DNA of 64,000 bases from Streptomyces caatingaensis (GCF_001187435.1 NZ_LFXA01000002.1:620001-684000); one strand, 5' to 3'; positions 15,519 through 23,907 are shown, counted from the first letter of the stretch. Notes: generated by a model not told the origin, from the sequence alone. Translations and numbers: made by a program.

Positions 15519-16703
15519 TCACGCGAACGCGCTGTGCCCCGTGACCGCCTTCCCCACGATCAGGGTGTTCATCTCGCGGGAGCCCTCGAAGGAGTAGACG
15601 GCCTCCGCGTCGGCGAAGAAGCGGGCGATGCCGTGGTCGAGGACGATGCCGTTGCCGCCGAAGAGTTCGCGGGCCCAGGCGACGCATTCGCGCATGCGGG
15701 TGGTGGTGAACGCCTTGGCGAGGGCGGCCTGTTCGGCGGTGGCGTGGCCGGTGGCGACGAGCTGGTTGAGGCGGACGACCATGCCGAACATGGCGGTGAC
15801 GTTGCCGAGCATCTTGACCAGGAGGTCCTGGATCAGCTGGAAGGAGCCGATGGGGCGGCCGAACTGGACGCGGGTGACGGCGTATTCGCGGGCGAGTTCG
15901 TAGGCGCGCACCGCGATGCCCAGGGCCTGCCAGGCCACTCCGCCGCGGGTGCCGGCCAGGACGGCGGCGGTGTCGCGGAAGCTGTTCACCCGCTGGAGGC
16001 GGTCGGCCTCGGGGACGCGGACGCCGTCGAGGACGATGTCGGCGTTCTGCACGGTCCGCAGCGCGATCTTGCCCTCGATCTTCGTGGCGGTGAATCCGGG
16101 GGTGCCCTTCTCCACCACGAAACCCTTGACGTTGTCGTCGGCCACGTCGCGGGCCCAGACCACGACGAGATCGGCGAAGGTGCCGTTGCCGATCCAGCGC
16201 TTGGCGCCGTCGAGGACCCAGGTGTCGCCCTCGCGCCGGGCGGTGGTGCGCATGCCGCCCGCGACGTCGGAGCCGCCCTCGGGCTCGGTGAGGGCGAACG
16301 CGCCGATCTTGTTCATCGCGGCCATGTCGGGCAGCCAGCGCTCGCGCTGCTCCGGGCTGCCGCCGCCGCGGATGCTGCCCATGGCCAGACCGGTGTGGAC
16401 GCCGGAGAACACGGCCAACGACGGGTCGATCCGGTTGAGTTCGAGGGTGAGGAAGCCGGAGAAGAGCTCGCCGCGCGGGCGGCCGTCGCCGAACTCGGGG
16501 TAGGTGTATCCGGCCAGGCGGAGCTTGGCCAGCTTCTCGACCGCCTCGAAGGGGAACTCGGCGCGTTCCCAGGCGGCGTTCGCCAGCGGTTCGATCTCGC
16601 TCTCCAAGTAGGCGCGGAGAGTGGCGAGTTCGGCTCGTTCGGCGTCGCTCAGCAGGTCGGCGAAGCCGAAGAAGTCGGGGGTGGGGTTGGCGGGCTTGGG
16701 CAT
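15519..16703 (-). CDS. Acyl-CoA dehydrogenase (glutaryl-CoA dehydrogenase-like)
   Basis: A 394-residue FAD-dependent acyl-CoA dehydrogenase, last gene of the operon that starts at 20509. ALTEPEGGSDVAGG is the first family signature (FAD/substrate contacts), QFGRPIGSFQLIQ the second region, and the catalytic glutamate is expected in YSFEGSREMNTLIVGKAVTG near the C terminus. The overall layout is closest to the glutaryl-CoA branch. The arginine that branch uses to hold the distal carboxylate appears replaced by a hydrophobic residue (PSLAVFSGVHTG), so a different acyl-CoA substrate is likely. It starts 15 nt after the preceding gene. Confidence 0.88.
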   Translation of the reverse strand: MPKPANPTPDFFGFADLLSDAERAELATLRAYLESEIEPLANAAWERAEFPFEAVEKLAKLRLAGYTYPEFGDGRPRGELFSGFLTLELNRIDPSLAVFSGVHTGLAMGSIRGGGSPEQRERWLPDMAAMNKIGAFALTEPEGGSDVAGGMRTTARREGDTWVLDGAKRWIGNGTFADLVVVWARDVADDNVKGFVVEKGTPGFTATKIEGKIALRTVQNADIVLDGVRVPEADRLQRVNSFRDTAAVLAGTRGGVAWQALGIAVRAYELAREYAVTRVQFGRPIGSFQLIQDLLVKMLGNVTAMFGMVVRLNQLVATGHATAEQAALAKAFTTTRMRECVAWARELFGGNGIVLDHGIARFFADAEAVYSFEGSREMNTLIVGKAVTGHSAFA

Positions 16704-16718
16704 CGGGGGCTCCTCTCG

Positions 16719-17726
16719 TCAGGTGTTCTGTGTGTCGTTCTTGTCGGTGGCGCGCAGCGTCGCGTTCAGGGCCAGGTGCTTGCGGTCGCGCAGCGCGGCG
16801 CGTTCGCGGTAGGCCGCCGGGCCCGTGCCGTACGCGGCCTCGGTCCGGGCGACGATCGTGGCGACGGCCGCGTCGTCCAGCTCCGGGCGGCCCAGGCGCC
16901 GCCAGCCCTCGGCGAGGCCGGGGCCCAGGTGGCGCATCATGTGGCGGATGCCGCCGGGGCCGCCGCCGAGGTGGAAGCTCTCGAAGGGGCCGACGGTCGC
17001 GTAACGGCCGCCCAGCGACGCCTTCATCACGGTGTCGAGCTCCCCGGCGTCCACCACCCCTTCGAGGACGAGGTGGATCGCCTCCCGGAGCACCGCGCTC
17101 TGCAGCCGGTTGGCCACGAAACCGGGGACTTCCCTGTGCAGCCGCACGGGCACCTTGCCCAGCGACCGGTAGAAGGCGACGGCCGCCTCGACGACGTCCT
17201 CGGAGGTGCGCGCGCCCGGGACGATCTCCACGAGCGGCACGATGTGCGGCGGGTTGAACGGGTGGGCGACCAGCAGCCGCGCGGCGACCGCGTCCGGCAG
17301 GCCCTCGGCGATCCGGGAGGCCACGATGCCGGACGTGGAGGTGGCCAGCACCGCGTCGCCCGGGGCGTGTCCGGCGATGTCGGCGAAGAGCCGCCGCTTG
17401 AACTCCAGGTCCTCCGGGCCGTTCTCCTGGACGAGCCGCGCCCCGGCCACGGCCCCGGCCAGGTCGTGGGTGGTGCGGATGCGGCCGCGCAGCCCGTCCG
17501 GGTCGCTGCCGGGGAGCCCGGCGGCGAGCAGGGGCAGGGCCTCGTCCACGGCCTCGTCCAGGTCCTCGCGCGGATCGGTGACGGTGACCTCGATGCCGTG
17601 CGAGGCGAAGAGCGCGGCCCACGCGAGGCCGATGGTGCCGGCGCCGACGACGGTGACGGTCTTCCACCCGGTCTTCCACCCGGGCTTCCACTCGGGTTTG
17701 CACTCGGGCTTGCACTCGGGGGTCAT
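16719..17726 (-). CDS. 3-hydroxyacyl-CoA dehydrogenase family protein with repeat-bearing N terminus
   Basis: A 335-residue NAD-dependent dehydrogenase. After a 22-residue lead the Rossmann motif TVVGAGTIGLAWAALFASHG is followed by the family motifs STSGI, AHPFNPPHIVPLVEIVPG and GFVANRLQ. The FNPPH form is characteristic of the 3-hydroxyacyl-CoA / L-gulonate dehydrogenase (lambda-crystallin) branch. The lead is five copies of a tetrapeptide such as PECK, PEWK or PGWK, encoded by five 12-bp repeats; this is not part of the fold. The ATG overlaps the upstream decarboxylase stop (ATGA), showing coupling. It would oxidise a 3-hydroxy acid or acyl-CoA to the 3-keto form. Confidence 0.88.
   Translation of the reverse strand: MTPECKPECKPEWKPGWKTGWKTVTVVGAGTIGLAWAALFASHGIEVTVTDPREDLDEAVDEALPLLAAGLPGSDPDGLRGRIRTTHDLAGAVAGARLVQENGPEDLEFKRRLFADIAGHAPGDAVLATSTSGIVASRIAEGLPDAVAARLLVAHPFNPPHIVPLVEIVPGARTSEDVVEAAVAFYRSLGKVPVRLHREVPGFVANRLQSAVLREAIHLVLEGVVDAGELDTVMKASLGGRYATVGPFESFHLGGGPGGIRHMMRHLGPGLAEGWRRLGRPELDDAAVATIVARTEAAYGTGPAAYRERAALRDRKHLALNATLRATDKNDTQNT
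17661..17720 (-). repeat. Five tandem 12-bp repeats inside the dehydrogenase start
   Basis: Units at 17661, 17673, 17685, 17697 and 17709, consensus CTTCCACYCGGG on the plus strand, all in frame, encoding five tetrapeptides directly before the Rossmann strand. Confidence 0.92.
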
Positions 17727-18478
17727 GACGGGTTCTCCTCGGTCAGGTAGTCGTGGACGGGAACGGCCTTGTCCAACGTGAGGTCCGTGACGATGTGGCT
17801 CGCCGAGACCACCTCGCGCACCGGCAGGTCCGCCAGTGGCGCCAGCACGTGCGCGAAGAGCTGAAGCCGCGCGGGCCCGGTGTACGCCTCCTTGACCACG
17901 AGATCCGTGATCCGGGTGCGGACCAGCTCGCAGACGCGCGGCGTCCCGTCGTAGTCCGGAACGGTCTTGAGCATGTACGTGGGCACCGCGATCTGCGCGC
18001 GGGCGCGGTCCGGGTCGAGCGGGTGGTGCTTGTAGCCCATGGTCGCGGTGGCCACCCGGACGCTGCCGTAGTCCAGCGTCCCGACCAGCGCGGCGTGGTC
18101 GGCGTACAGGGCGGGCGTGCCCATCGCCTTCGGATAGGCGCTCACCTCGCGGCCCGCCGCCGTGGCGGCGAAGCTGTCCAGGTACATCGCGTGCAGGTAC
18201 TCGCCGCGCTCGTCCCCGAACCGCACCGGGATCGCCTGCCCGGCCTCCACGTACGGGCCGTACGACGTCGCGTCGCCCATCTTCATCACCTCGAACCGCA
18301 CCAGCGGCTCGCCGGGGTCGATGCTCAGCGGCTCGGGCACCACGGCCCGCAGCGCCTCGGCGTCGGTGCGGTAGACGACGCTCAGGTACTCGCGGTCGGT
18401 GAAGCGGACCGCGGCCGGGGCGTACGCGGGGGCCGTGGCGGGGGTGGCGAGCGTGGCCAGCACCTGTGCGCGGTTCAT
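17723..18478 (-). CDS. Acetoacetate decarboxylase-like protein
   Basis: A 251-residue member of the acetoacetate decarboxylase family, which removes CO2 from beta-keto acids through a Schiff base on a lysine. The lysine is probably that of SAYPKAMGTP near residue 117, matching the E-x-P-K motif of the clostridial enzyme. The second lysine of that motif (K116 in the clostridial enzyme) is Ala here, so the pKa tuning or even the reaction may differ. A substrate-loop arginine and glutamate are plausible in the surrounding strands but were not mapped. Both ends overlap neighbours by four bases. Beside a hydroxyacyl dehydrogenase it would decarboxylate the keto product. Confidence 0.87.
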   Translation of the reverse strand: MNRAQVLATLATPATAPAYAPAAVRFTDREYLSVVYRTDAEALRAVVPEPLSIDPGEPLVRFEVMKMGDATSYGPYVEAGQAIPVRFGDERGEYLHAMYLDSFAATAAGREVSAYPKAMGTPALYADHAALVGTLDYGSVRVATATMGYKHHPLDPDRARAQIAVPTYMLKTVPDYDGTPRVCELVRTRITDLVVKEAYTGPARLQLFAHVLAPLADLPVREVVSASHIVTDLTLDKAVPVHDYLTEENPS

Positions 18479-19239
18479 CGTCCGCTCCAGCGCGGCGCGC
18501 GCTTCTCGGCGAAGGCGCGCACGCCCTCGGCGAAGTCGGCCGACCGCAGCAGCGCCCCGATCTCGGCGGCCTGCGCGGCGAACGCCTCGGACTCCGGCGC
18601 GCCGTCGGCCCGTTGGACGGTCCGCTTGACCGCGGCCAGCGCCAGCGGCGCGTTGGCGGCGATCTCCTCCGCGAGTTCCAGCGCGGCCGGCAGGGCCCGG
18701 CCGTCGGGGGTGAGCCGGTTGACGACGCCGAGGTCGCGGGCGCGTTCCGCGGTGATCGTGCGGCCGGTCAGCAGCAGCTCCATGGCCAGGTGGTGGGGGA
18801 TGCGCCGGGGGAGGCGCACGACTCCGCCGCCGCCGGCGATCAGGCCGCGCCTGACCTCGGGGAGGGCGAAGCGGGCGCCCTCGGCGGCGACCACCAGGTC
18901 GCAGGCCAGGGCGAGTTCGAAGCCGCCGCCCAGGGCGTGGCCCTCGACGGCCGCGACCAGCGGCTTGGCCGGACGGGCCTCGACGAGCCCGGCGAAGCCC
19001 TTGCCCGGCACGGTCACCTGCTCGCCGCGGGCCGCGGCCTTGAGGTCCATGCCCGCGCAGAACGTGCCGTCCGCGCCGGTGAGGACGCCCACCCGCAGGG
19101 CGGGGTCGGACTCCAGGCGGTCCACGGCGGCGGCGATGCCCCGGGTGACCGCGGCGTCCACGGCGTTGCGGGCCCTGGGCCGGTCGATGGTGACGACGAG
19201 GACGCCGCCGGCGGTCTCCGTACGGACGCTGTCGCTCAT
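18475..19239 (-). CDS. Enoyl-CoA hydratase/isomerase family protein
   Basis: A 254-residue crotonase-fold enzyme. The oxyanion-hole segments are seen in GTFCAGMDLKA and EGHALGGGFELALACD; the position of the second catalytic glutamate of true hydratases is in the EVRRGLIAGGGGVVRLPR region, where a Glu is present at the start but a Gly-rich run replaces the usual second Glu. It may therefore be an isomerase or another crotonase. The ATG at 19239 has GGAGG 7 nt upstream; a GTG at 19242 would overlap the CoA-transferase stop as GTGA. It is the second gene of the operon. Confidence 0.87.
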   Translation of the reverse strand: MSDSVRTETAGGVLVVTIDRPRARNAVDAAVTRGIAAAVDRLESDPALRVGVLTGADGTFCAGMDLKAAARGEQVTVPGKGFAGLVEARPAKPLVAAVEGHALGGGFELALACDLVVAAEGARFALPEVRRGLIAGGGGVVRLPRRIPHHLAMELLLTGRTITAERARDLGVVNRLTPDGRALPAALELAEEIAANAPLALAAVKRTVQRADGAPESEAFAAQAAEIGALLRSADFAEGVRAFAEKRAPRWSGR

Positions 19240-20509
19240 CACCGCACCTCCCCTCGGGCGGCCAGCTCGGCGAGCACGTCCTCGGTGTCCTGACCGGGCA
19301 GCGGGGCGTGCCGGCGCACCGAGGCGGGCGTCGCGGAGAACGCCAGCGGGATGCCGATCACCCGGTACGCGCCCTCGCTCGGGTGCTCGGCGACGTCCAG
19401 CAGGTGGCCGTCGCGGACGTACGGGTCGTCGGCGGCCTCGTCGAGCCGCAGGACGGGCCCGAAGGGGATGCTGTGCTTGGCGACACCTCCGCCCACTGCG
19501 CGGTCGTCAGCAGCGGCGTCACCGTGTCCAGCAGTCCGGCCAGGGCCTCGCCGTCGCGCTGCGAGTCGATGAACTCGCCGTTGACGCGCGGGTCCTCGGC
19601 CAGGTCCGCGCGGCCCGCCGCGGCGAACAGGTCGCGGAAGTTCTGCGGGCCGTACGGGATGACCATCGCCAGGCCGTCCTTGGTCGGACGGGCCCGGTGC
19701 CCCCTGTTCATCGACAGCGGGAAGCCCGTCGGGCCCATCGGCGGCTCGAAGACCCGGCCCTGCAGATGCTCGACCAGGTTGAACGCCAACAGCGTGTCGG
19801 CCATGGGCACTTCGACGTGCTGCCCCTGCCCGGTGGCGCGCTGGTGGACGAGGGCGGCCAGCGCCGCGTACACGATCGTCAGGGCGGCGACCTTGTCGGC
19901 GAAGATGCTCGGCAGCACGACCGGGGCGCCGATGTCGCCCGCGCGCTGCGCCAGGTCCAGCAGGCCGGACGCGGCCTGCACCGTCTCGTCGTAGGCGGCC
20001 AGGGCCGCCCGGTCGGAGTCCGGGCGGAAGCCCTGGGCGTGGACGTGGACGAGGCGGGGGTTGAGCGCGGCGAGGGTCTCGTGGTCCATGCCGAGGCGGC
20101 GCAGGGCGCCGATGCGCATGTTGGTGATCAGGATGTCGGCGGTGCCGATGAGCTCCAGCGCCCTGGCGCGTCCGTCCTCGTCCTTGAGGTTCAGCGCGAC
20201 GCTGCGCTTGTTGCGGTTGACGTTGAGGTTCAGCGGCGTCATGCCGGGGGTGCGGTGCAGGGTGCCGACGCGGACGGTGTCGTTCGGCGACTCGATCTTG
20301 ATGACGTCGGCGCCGAGGTCGCCGAGGATCTGCGCGGCGTACGGGCCCATCACCACCGTGGCCATGTCGATGACGCGTACTCCGGCGAGCGGGCCGTTCT
20401 TTTCCGGACCGTTCTTTTCGGGGCCATTGTCTTCCGGGCTATTGTCTTCCGGGCCGGGAGTTTCCGGGCCGGTCTTTTCCCGGGCTGCGGGATGTGCGGC
20501 GGATTCCAT
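19239..20509 (-). pseudogene. CaiB/BaiF-type CoA-transferase gene with a single frameshift
   Basis: First gene of the catabolic operon, encoding a class III CoA-transferase: GVRVIDMATVVMGPYAAQILGDLGADVIKIE is the start motif (abbreviated here to its key parts GPYAAQ, LGADVIKIE), with NRNKRSVALNL and an active-site Asp expected later. The frame reads correctly to about TTAQWAEV (near 19486), then the expected continuation (AKHSIPFGPVLRLDE to a stop at 19239) is in another frame. One missing base near 19481-19490 explains this. The ATG at 20509 has GGAG just upstream. It could be a sequencing error, a recent inactivation, or a strain variant; no slippery heptamer is seen. The N terminus also carries six pentapeptide repeats. 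Confidence 0.85.
20391..20480 (-). repeat. Six tandem 15-bp repeats in the CoA-transferase N terminus
   Basis: Units start at 20391, 20406, 20421, 20436, 20451 and 20466, consensus GGGCCGTTCTTTTCC on the plus strand, all in frame. They encode six GPEKN/GPEDN-like pentapeptides before the enzyme domain. Confidence 0.92.
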
Positions 20510-20585
20510 CACCACTCCAAAAAGGGAAAGGGCGGGAAAGGGGAATGCGGAACCCTTGCGGGGTCGTTTCCGCGTCCCATGGAAA

Positions 20586-20615
20586 ACGCTAGTGCCGGGC
20601 GGTGGCGGAACCCAA
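20586..20615 (-). promoter_or_regulatory. Candidate promoter of the catabolic operon
   Basis: On the minus strand TTGGGT (20615-20610) and TAGCGT (20591-20586) are separated by 18 bp, about 75 bp before the CoA-transferase ATG. Confidence 0.55.
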
Positions 20616-20640
20616 GCGATCAGTGACATCAATGCGCGAA

Positions 20641-20672
20641 AAACGGCGTGACCGCAGCGGTCACGCCGTTTT
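20641..20672 (-). terminator. Terminator behind the LysR gene
   Basis: A perfect 14-bp stem AAACGGCGTGACCG / CGGTCACGCCGTTT with a 3-base loop, followed on the minus strand by a run of T. It isolates the LysR transcript from the catabolic operon promoter at 20586-20615. Confidence 0.9.
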
Positions 20673-20691
20673 CCGGGAGGGAACGGGCAGG

Positions 20692-21603
20692 TCAGGTCCC
20701 CTGGTCGAGGGGCTCGGAGAATGTGTTTGTCGCCGCCTCGACCAGCCCGTGCAGGTCGCCGTCCGGCTCGGCCCGGTCCCGGCGCCAGATGAGACCGGTC
20801 GCCAGGGCGGGCGAGAAGTCACGGAACGGCAGCACGACGCTCGCGCCCTTGCCCGCATCGCCCTCGCCCGCGCTGAGTAAGGTGATGCCGAACACCGAGC
20901 CGTTCGCCACGATTTCCCGCACGCTCGCGTAGTCGCCGATGTTGAGCGTTATCTCCCGGTGAATTCCGGCGGCCTTGAGGCGCACCCTGAGCTGGTCGAA
21001 ATAGGTGGGCAGCGTCCCGGGCGCCGAGGTGACATAGGTGTGGTCGGTGAGCTCGCTGAGCGACACCGCGTCGCGCCCGCCGAACTCGGCGGCCGGCAGC
21101 AGCGCGCCCAGCGGCTCGCGCAGCAGCTCCAGCACCTCGATGCCGTCGGCGTGCACGGGCAGGTGCACGAGCGCCATGGCCAGGTCGCCGCGCTGCACCG
21201 CGTTCACCAGGTTCGCGCTGTTGCCGGGCCAGCGCTTGACGTCGAACTCCCCGGCGCAGCGCTCCTCGACGCGCGCGAGCCGCTCCTTGAGCCGCGGGTG
21301 CAGCGCCGGTACGACGCCGACGTACGCGGTCTGCCGTTCGTGGCCCACGGCCCGGCGCAGCCGCCAGGGGATGTCGTCGAAGCGGCCGAGGACGTCCTTC
21401 GCGACGGGCAGCAGCGCGGCCCCGGCGGGGGTCAGGGAGACGTGGTGGGAGTCCCGGTCGAAGAGCGGCCGTCCCAGCTCGCGTTCGAGGTCCCTGATCC
21501 GCTGGCTCAACGGCGAGGTGGCCATGTGCAGTTGACGTGCCGCGCGGGAGAAGCTGAGGTTCTCGGCGACCGCCACGAAGTAGCGCAGATGGAAGATCTC
21601 CAT
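20692..21603 (-). CDS. LysR-family transcriptional regulator
   Basis: A 303-residue LysR-type regulator. The N-terminal winged helix-turn-helix is MEIFHLRYFVAVAENLSFSR-type (residues 1-60), followed by the two-lobed effector-binding domain. It lies upstream of and on the same strand as the catabolic operon, separated by a strong terminator and the operon promoter, and is the natural candidate to control that operon. LysR sites (T-N11-A) were not convincingly located in the 75 bp upstream of the operon. The ATG at 21603 starts exactly at the conserved N terminus. Confidence 0.93.
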   Translation of the reverse strand: MEIFHLRYFVAVAENLSFSRAARQLHMATSPLSQRIRDLERELGRPLFDRDSHHVSLTPAGAALLPVAKDVLGRFDDIPWRLRRAVGHERQTAYVGVVPALHPRLKERLARVEERCAGEFDVKRWPGNSANLVNAVQRGDLAMALVHLPVHADGIEVLELLREPLGALLPAAEFGGRDAVSLSELTDHTYVTSAPGTLPTYFDQLRVRLKAAGIHREITLNIGDYASVREIVANGSVFGITLLSAGEGDAGKGASVVLPFRDFSPALATGLIWRRDRAEPDGDLHGLVEAATNTFSEPLDQGT

Positions 21604-21723
21604 TGCCGCACCCTAGCCGGGGGCGGGGGCCGTTCCGCGGGGGCGCGGGGCGGGGGACACCGGCTTCGCGCCGGGGTCCGGCCTCGTCGGGGCGCCGGAG
21701 GCCGTACGGGATGCCGCCGGGCG

Positions 21724-22404
21724 TTACGCCGGGGCGTCCGCCCCCACGTCCTCGGAGTCCTCGAACGTCGTCCGGCGGCGGACGAGGTCCTCCTGGGCGA
21801 GGCGGCGCAGCAGTTCGAGCATCGGCCCGGAGAGGGCGAGGACGACGACCGCCTGTTCGGCCAGGCTCGGCGCGTCCTCGAAGGCGGCCGCGCGTTCCAG
21901 GTCGAGCCGGGCGATGGAGCGGGCCAGCTCGGCGTAGGCGACGAGCCGTTCGGGGCGGTAGTCCGCGTCGAGGCGGCGGAGCTCGCGCAGGGCCGTGGTC
22001 AGGCCGCGGACGTGCGGCGAGGTGGCGGGGATGCGCCAGTCCATCGCCGCGACGAGGCCGGCCACGTCCGCCGCCGCGGCCGCCCCGGCCCGTGCCTCCT
22101 CGTCCTCGTCCACGGCCGGGGCCTGGGCGACGGGCACGGGCAGGGCGTAACTGATCGCCTTGAGGGTGCCGTCGGCGCTGTCGGCCCGGTCGACCGCGGT
22201 GAGGACCTCGCGGGTGGCGGCGATGGACAGCCCGCCGAGGGTGGTCAGCGCCTTGATCAGCCGCAGCCGCTGCACGTGTTCGTCCCCGTACTCGGCGAGC
22301 GTCGCGGCGGTGGCCCGGCCGGCCGGCAGCAGGCCCTCCCGGCGGAAGTACTTGATGCTGGCGACCGGCACGCCGGTCGTGCGGCTGAGCTCCGAGATCT
22401 TCAT
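21724..22404 (-). CDS. MerR-family transcriptional regulator
   Basis: A 226-residue MerR-type protein. The DNA-binding head is at residues 1-70 (KISELSRTTGVPVASIKYFR, then REGLLPAGR). Unlike metal sensors it has no Cys pair; the long C-terminal helical part suggests a small-molecule sensor, as in the AcnR/TetR-like helical effector domains. The ATG at 22404 is fixed by the conserved start; the longer frame upstream is rejected. It is divergent from the YhgE/Pip-like membrane protein, and two direct copies of an 18-bp motif lie in the shared 195-bp gap. Control of that membrane gene is likely. Confidence 0.9.
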   Translation of the reverse strand: MKISELSRTTGVPVASIKYFRREGLLPAGRATAATLAEYGDEHVQRLRLIKALTTLGGLSIAATREVLTAVDRADSADGTLKAISYALPVPVAQAPAVDEDEEARAGAAAAADVAGLVAAMDWRIPATSPHVRGLTTALRELRRLDADYRPERLVAYAELARSIARLDLERAAAFEDAPSLAEQAVVVLALSGPMLELLRRLAQEDLVRRRTTFEDSEDVGADAPA

Positions 22405-22529
22405 GCGACTTCCTCGTCGGTGGTGCGGCGGGGTGCTGCCGGGCGTCCGCCGTCGCGCCGGTCCCCGTACGGGAACGTACGGGAACGCCTGATGCCCGAA
22501 TAAGGCACCGCGATTGGACACCGTAACTC

Positions 22530-22570
22530 GATACTGTCACTATCTAGCACTGGATACCTTCAATATCTAG
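22530..22570. promoter_or_regulatory. Two direct 18-bp operator-like repeats
   Basis: GATAC-N6-TATCTAG occurs at 22530-22547 and again at 22553-22570, 23 bases apart (about two helical turns). Each copy contains an internal GATA-N7-TATC dyad. The region is strikingly AT-rich for this genome. It lies between the MerR gene and the membrane protein gene. Confidence 0.7.
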
Positions 22571-22599
22571 TAACCCCGTGTGATCGAACCGGAGCGTTC

Positions 22600-23907
22600 A
22601 TGCCTACCCCTCAGCCCACCTCCGCGCTCCGCAGCCCGCGGCTGTGGATCGGCTCGGGCCTCATCCTCGCGGTGATTGCCAGCCTCTTCGCCCTGCTCTA
22701 CGTGGGCGGCAACGTCAACCCCAAGGGCAACCTGCGCGATCTGCCCGTCGCGCTGGTCAACAGCGACAAGGGCGCCGTCGTCGCCAAGGGCGAGCGGCTC
22801 AACGCCGGTGACCGGGTGGTCTCCGGGATCAAGAAGTCGGCGGAGGGCAACGACAGCTTCGACTGGCAGGTCCTCGACCGCGAGGAGGCCGACAAGAAGC
22901 TCGGCCAGGGCAAGCTCTTCGGCGCCATCGTCGTGCCGGAGAACTTCACCGCCTCGCTGACGGGCCTGATCAGCCCGCAGCAGACGAAGCCCGTCCGGCC
23001 GACGATCACCGTGCTCACCAACCAGTCGGCCGGCAGCTTCGGCTCCTCGATGGCCAGTGGCGCGACCCAGAAGGCCGCCCACGCGGCCTCCGCCCAGCTC
23101 GGCAAGGAGCTCCTCAAGCAGGCGAACGCCCAGGGCGCCAAGCTCGCCCCGGCCGCCCAGCTGATGCTCGCCGACCCCGTCGACGTCCAGGTCGCCGACG
23201 GCCACCCGCTCGGCAGCCACAGCGCCATGGGCCTGAGCGCCTTCTACTACGCCCTGGTCCTGGTCGTCTGCGGCATGCTCGGCGCCAACGCGCTCGTCTC
23301 CCAGGTCGACACCTTCCTCGGCTACCAGCACACCGACTACGGCCCGTTCCGCCTGCGCAACCCGCTGCGCCGGACGAGCCGGGTGCGCACCCTGGGCATC
23401 GACTGCGTGCTCATGCTCGGCCTCTCCGTCGTCATGGGCTCCCTGGTCGAGCTCGCCACGGTCGGCATCCTCGGCATGGACGCCTCCCACCTCGGCCTGC
23501 TGTGGGTCTACTCGGTGGTCACCGTCGCCGTCGTCGGCATCGGCGCGCTGGCGCTCCTGCGCGCCTTCGGCCTCCCCGGCATGCTGCTCTCGACGATCGT
23601 CTTCGTGGCCATGGCCGTTCCCTCCTCGGGTTCGACCGTGCCGCTGCAGGCGCTGCCCGACTTCTTCCGCGTGCTCTCGGAGTTCGAGCCGCTGCGGCAG
23701 ATCACCGGCGGCCTGCGCTCGATCCTCTACTACGGCGCCCAGGCGGACGCCGGCCTGACCCGCGCCTGGGTCTCGCTGGGCATCGCCCTCGCCGCCGCCG
23801 TGCTCTTCGGCTTCGGCGTCACCTACCTCTACGACCGCAAGGGTCTGCGCCGCGACGCCCGTCCGGAGAAGCCCGCCGACGCGGAGCCGGCCCCGGCGGC
23901 CGTCTGA
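22600..23907 (+). CDS. YhgE/Pip-like integral membrane protein
   Basis: A 435-residue membrane protein. One membrane segment near residues 17-37 is followed by a large extracytoplasmic domain with DLPVALVNSDKGA (typical of the YhgE/Pip and ABC-2-like families), then about five membrane helices from residue 210 on, and a charged Pro/Ala-rich tail. Relatives take part in secretion, drug efflux or phage infection; the substrate here is unknown. No ATPase gene is adjacent, so it may act alone in the RND/ABC-2-like manner of DUF3533 proteins. It is divergent from a MerR regulator, which fits a drug- or stress-induced transporter. Confidence 0.85.
   Translation: MPTPQPTSALRSPRLWIGSGLILAVIASLFALLYVGGNVNPKGNLRDLPVALVNSDKGAVVAKGERLNAGDRVVSGIKKSAEGNDSFDWQVLDREEADKKLGQGKLFGAIVVPENFTASLTGLISPQQTKPVRPTITVLTNQSAGSFGSSMASGATQKAAHAASAQLGKELLKQANAQGAKLAPAAQLMLADPVDVQVADGHPLGSHSAMGLSAFYYALVLVVCGMLGANALVSQVDTFLGYQHTDYGPFRLRNPLRRTSRVRTLGIDCVLMLGLSVVMGSLVELATVGILGMDASHLGLLWVYSVVTVAVVGIGALALLRAFGLPGMLLSTIVFVAMAVPSSGSTVPLQALPDFFRVLSEFEPLRQITGGLRSILYYGAQADAGLTRAWVSLGIALAAAVLFGFGVTYLYDRKGLRRDARPEKPADAEPAPAAV

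Noticed and set aside
17661..17720. Tandem repeats as sign of a misassembled array.
   Set aside because: Units differ by coding substitutions and stay in frame; there is no assembly artefact signature in the sequence alone.
15408..17750. A 780-codon plus-strand frame over the catabolic operon.
   Set aside because: Antisense to two well-defined enzymes; no family motifs.
19481..19490. Programmed frameshifting in the CoA-transferase.
   Set aside because: No slippery heptamer, stop-codon pause site or downstream pseudoknot is visible; an indel is simpler.
19358..20632. Two separate genes instead of one frameshifted CoA-transferase.
   Set aside because: The two frames read as adjoining parts of one domain; there is no start or ribosome site for the downstream part.
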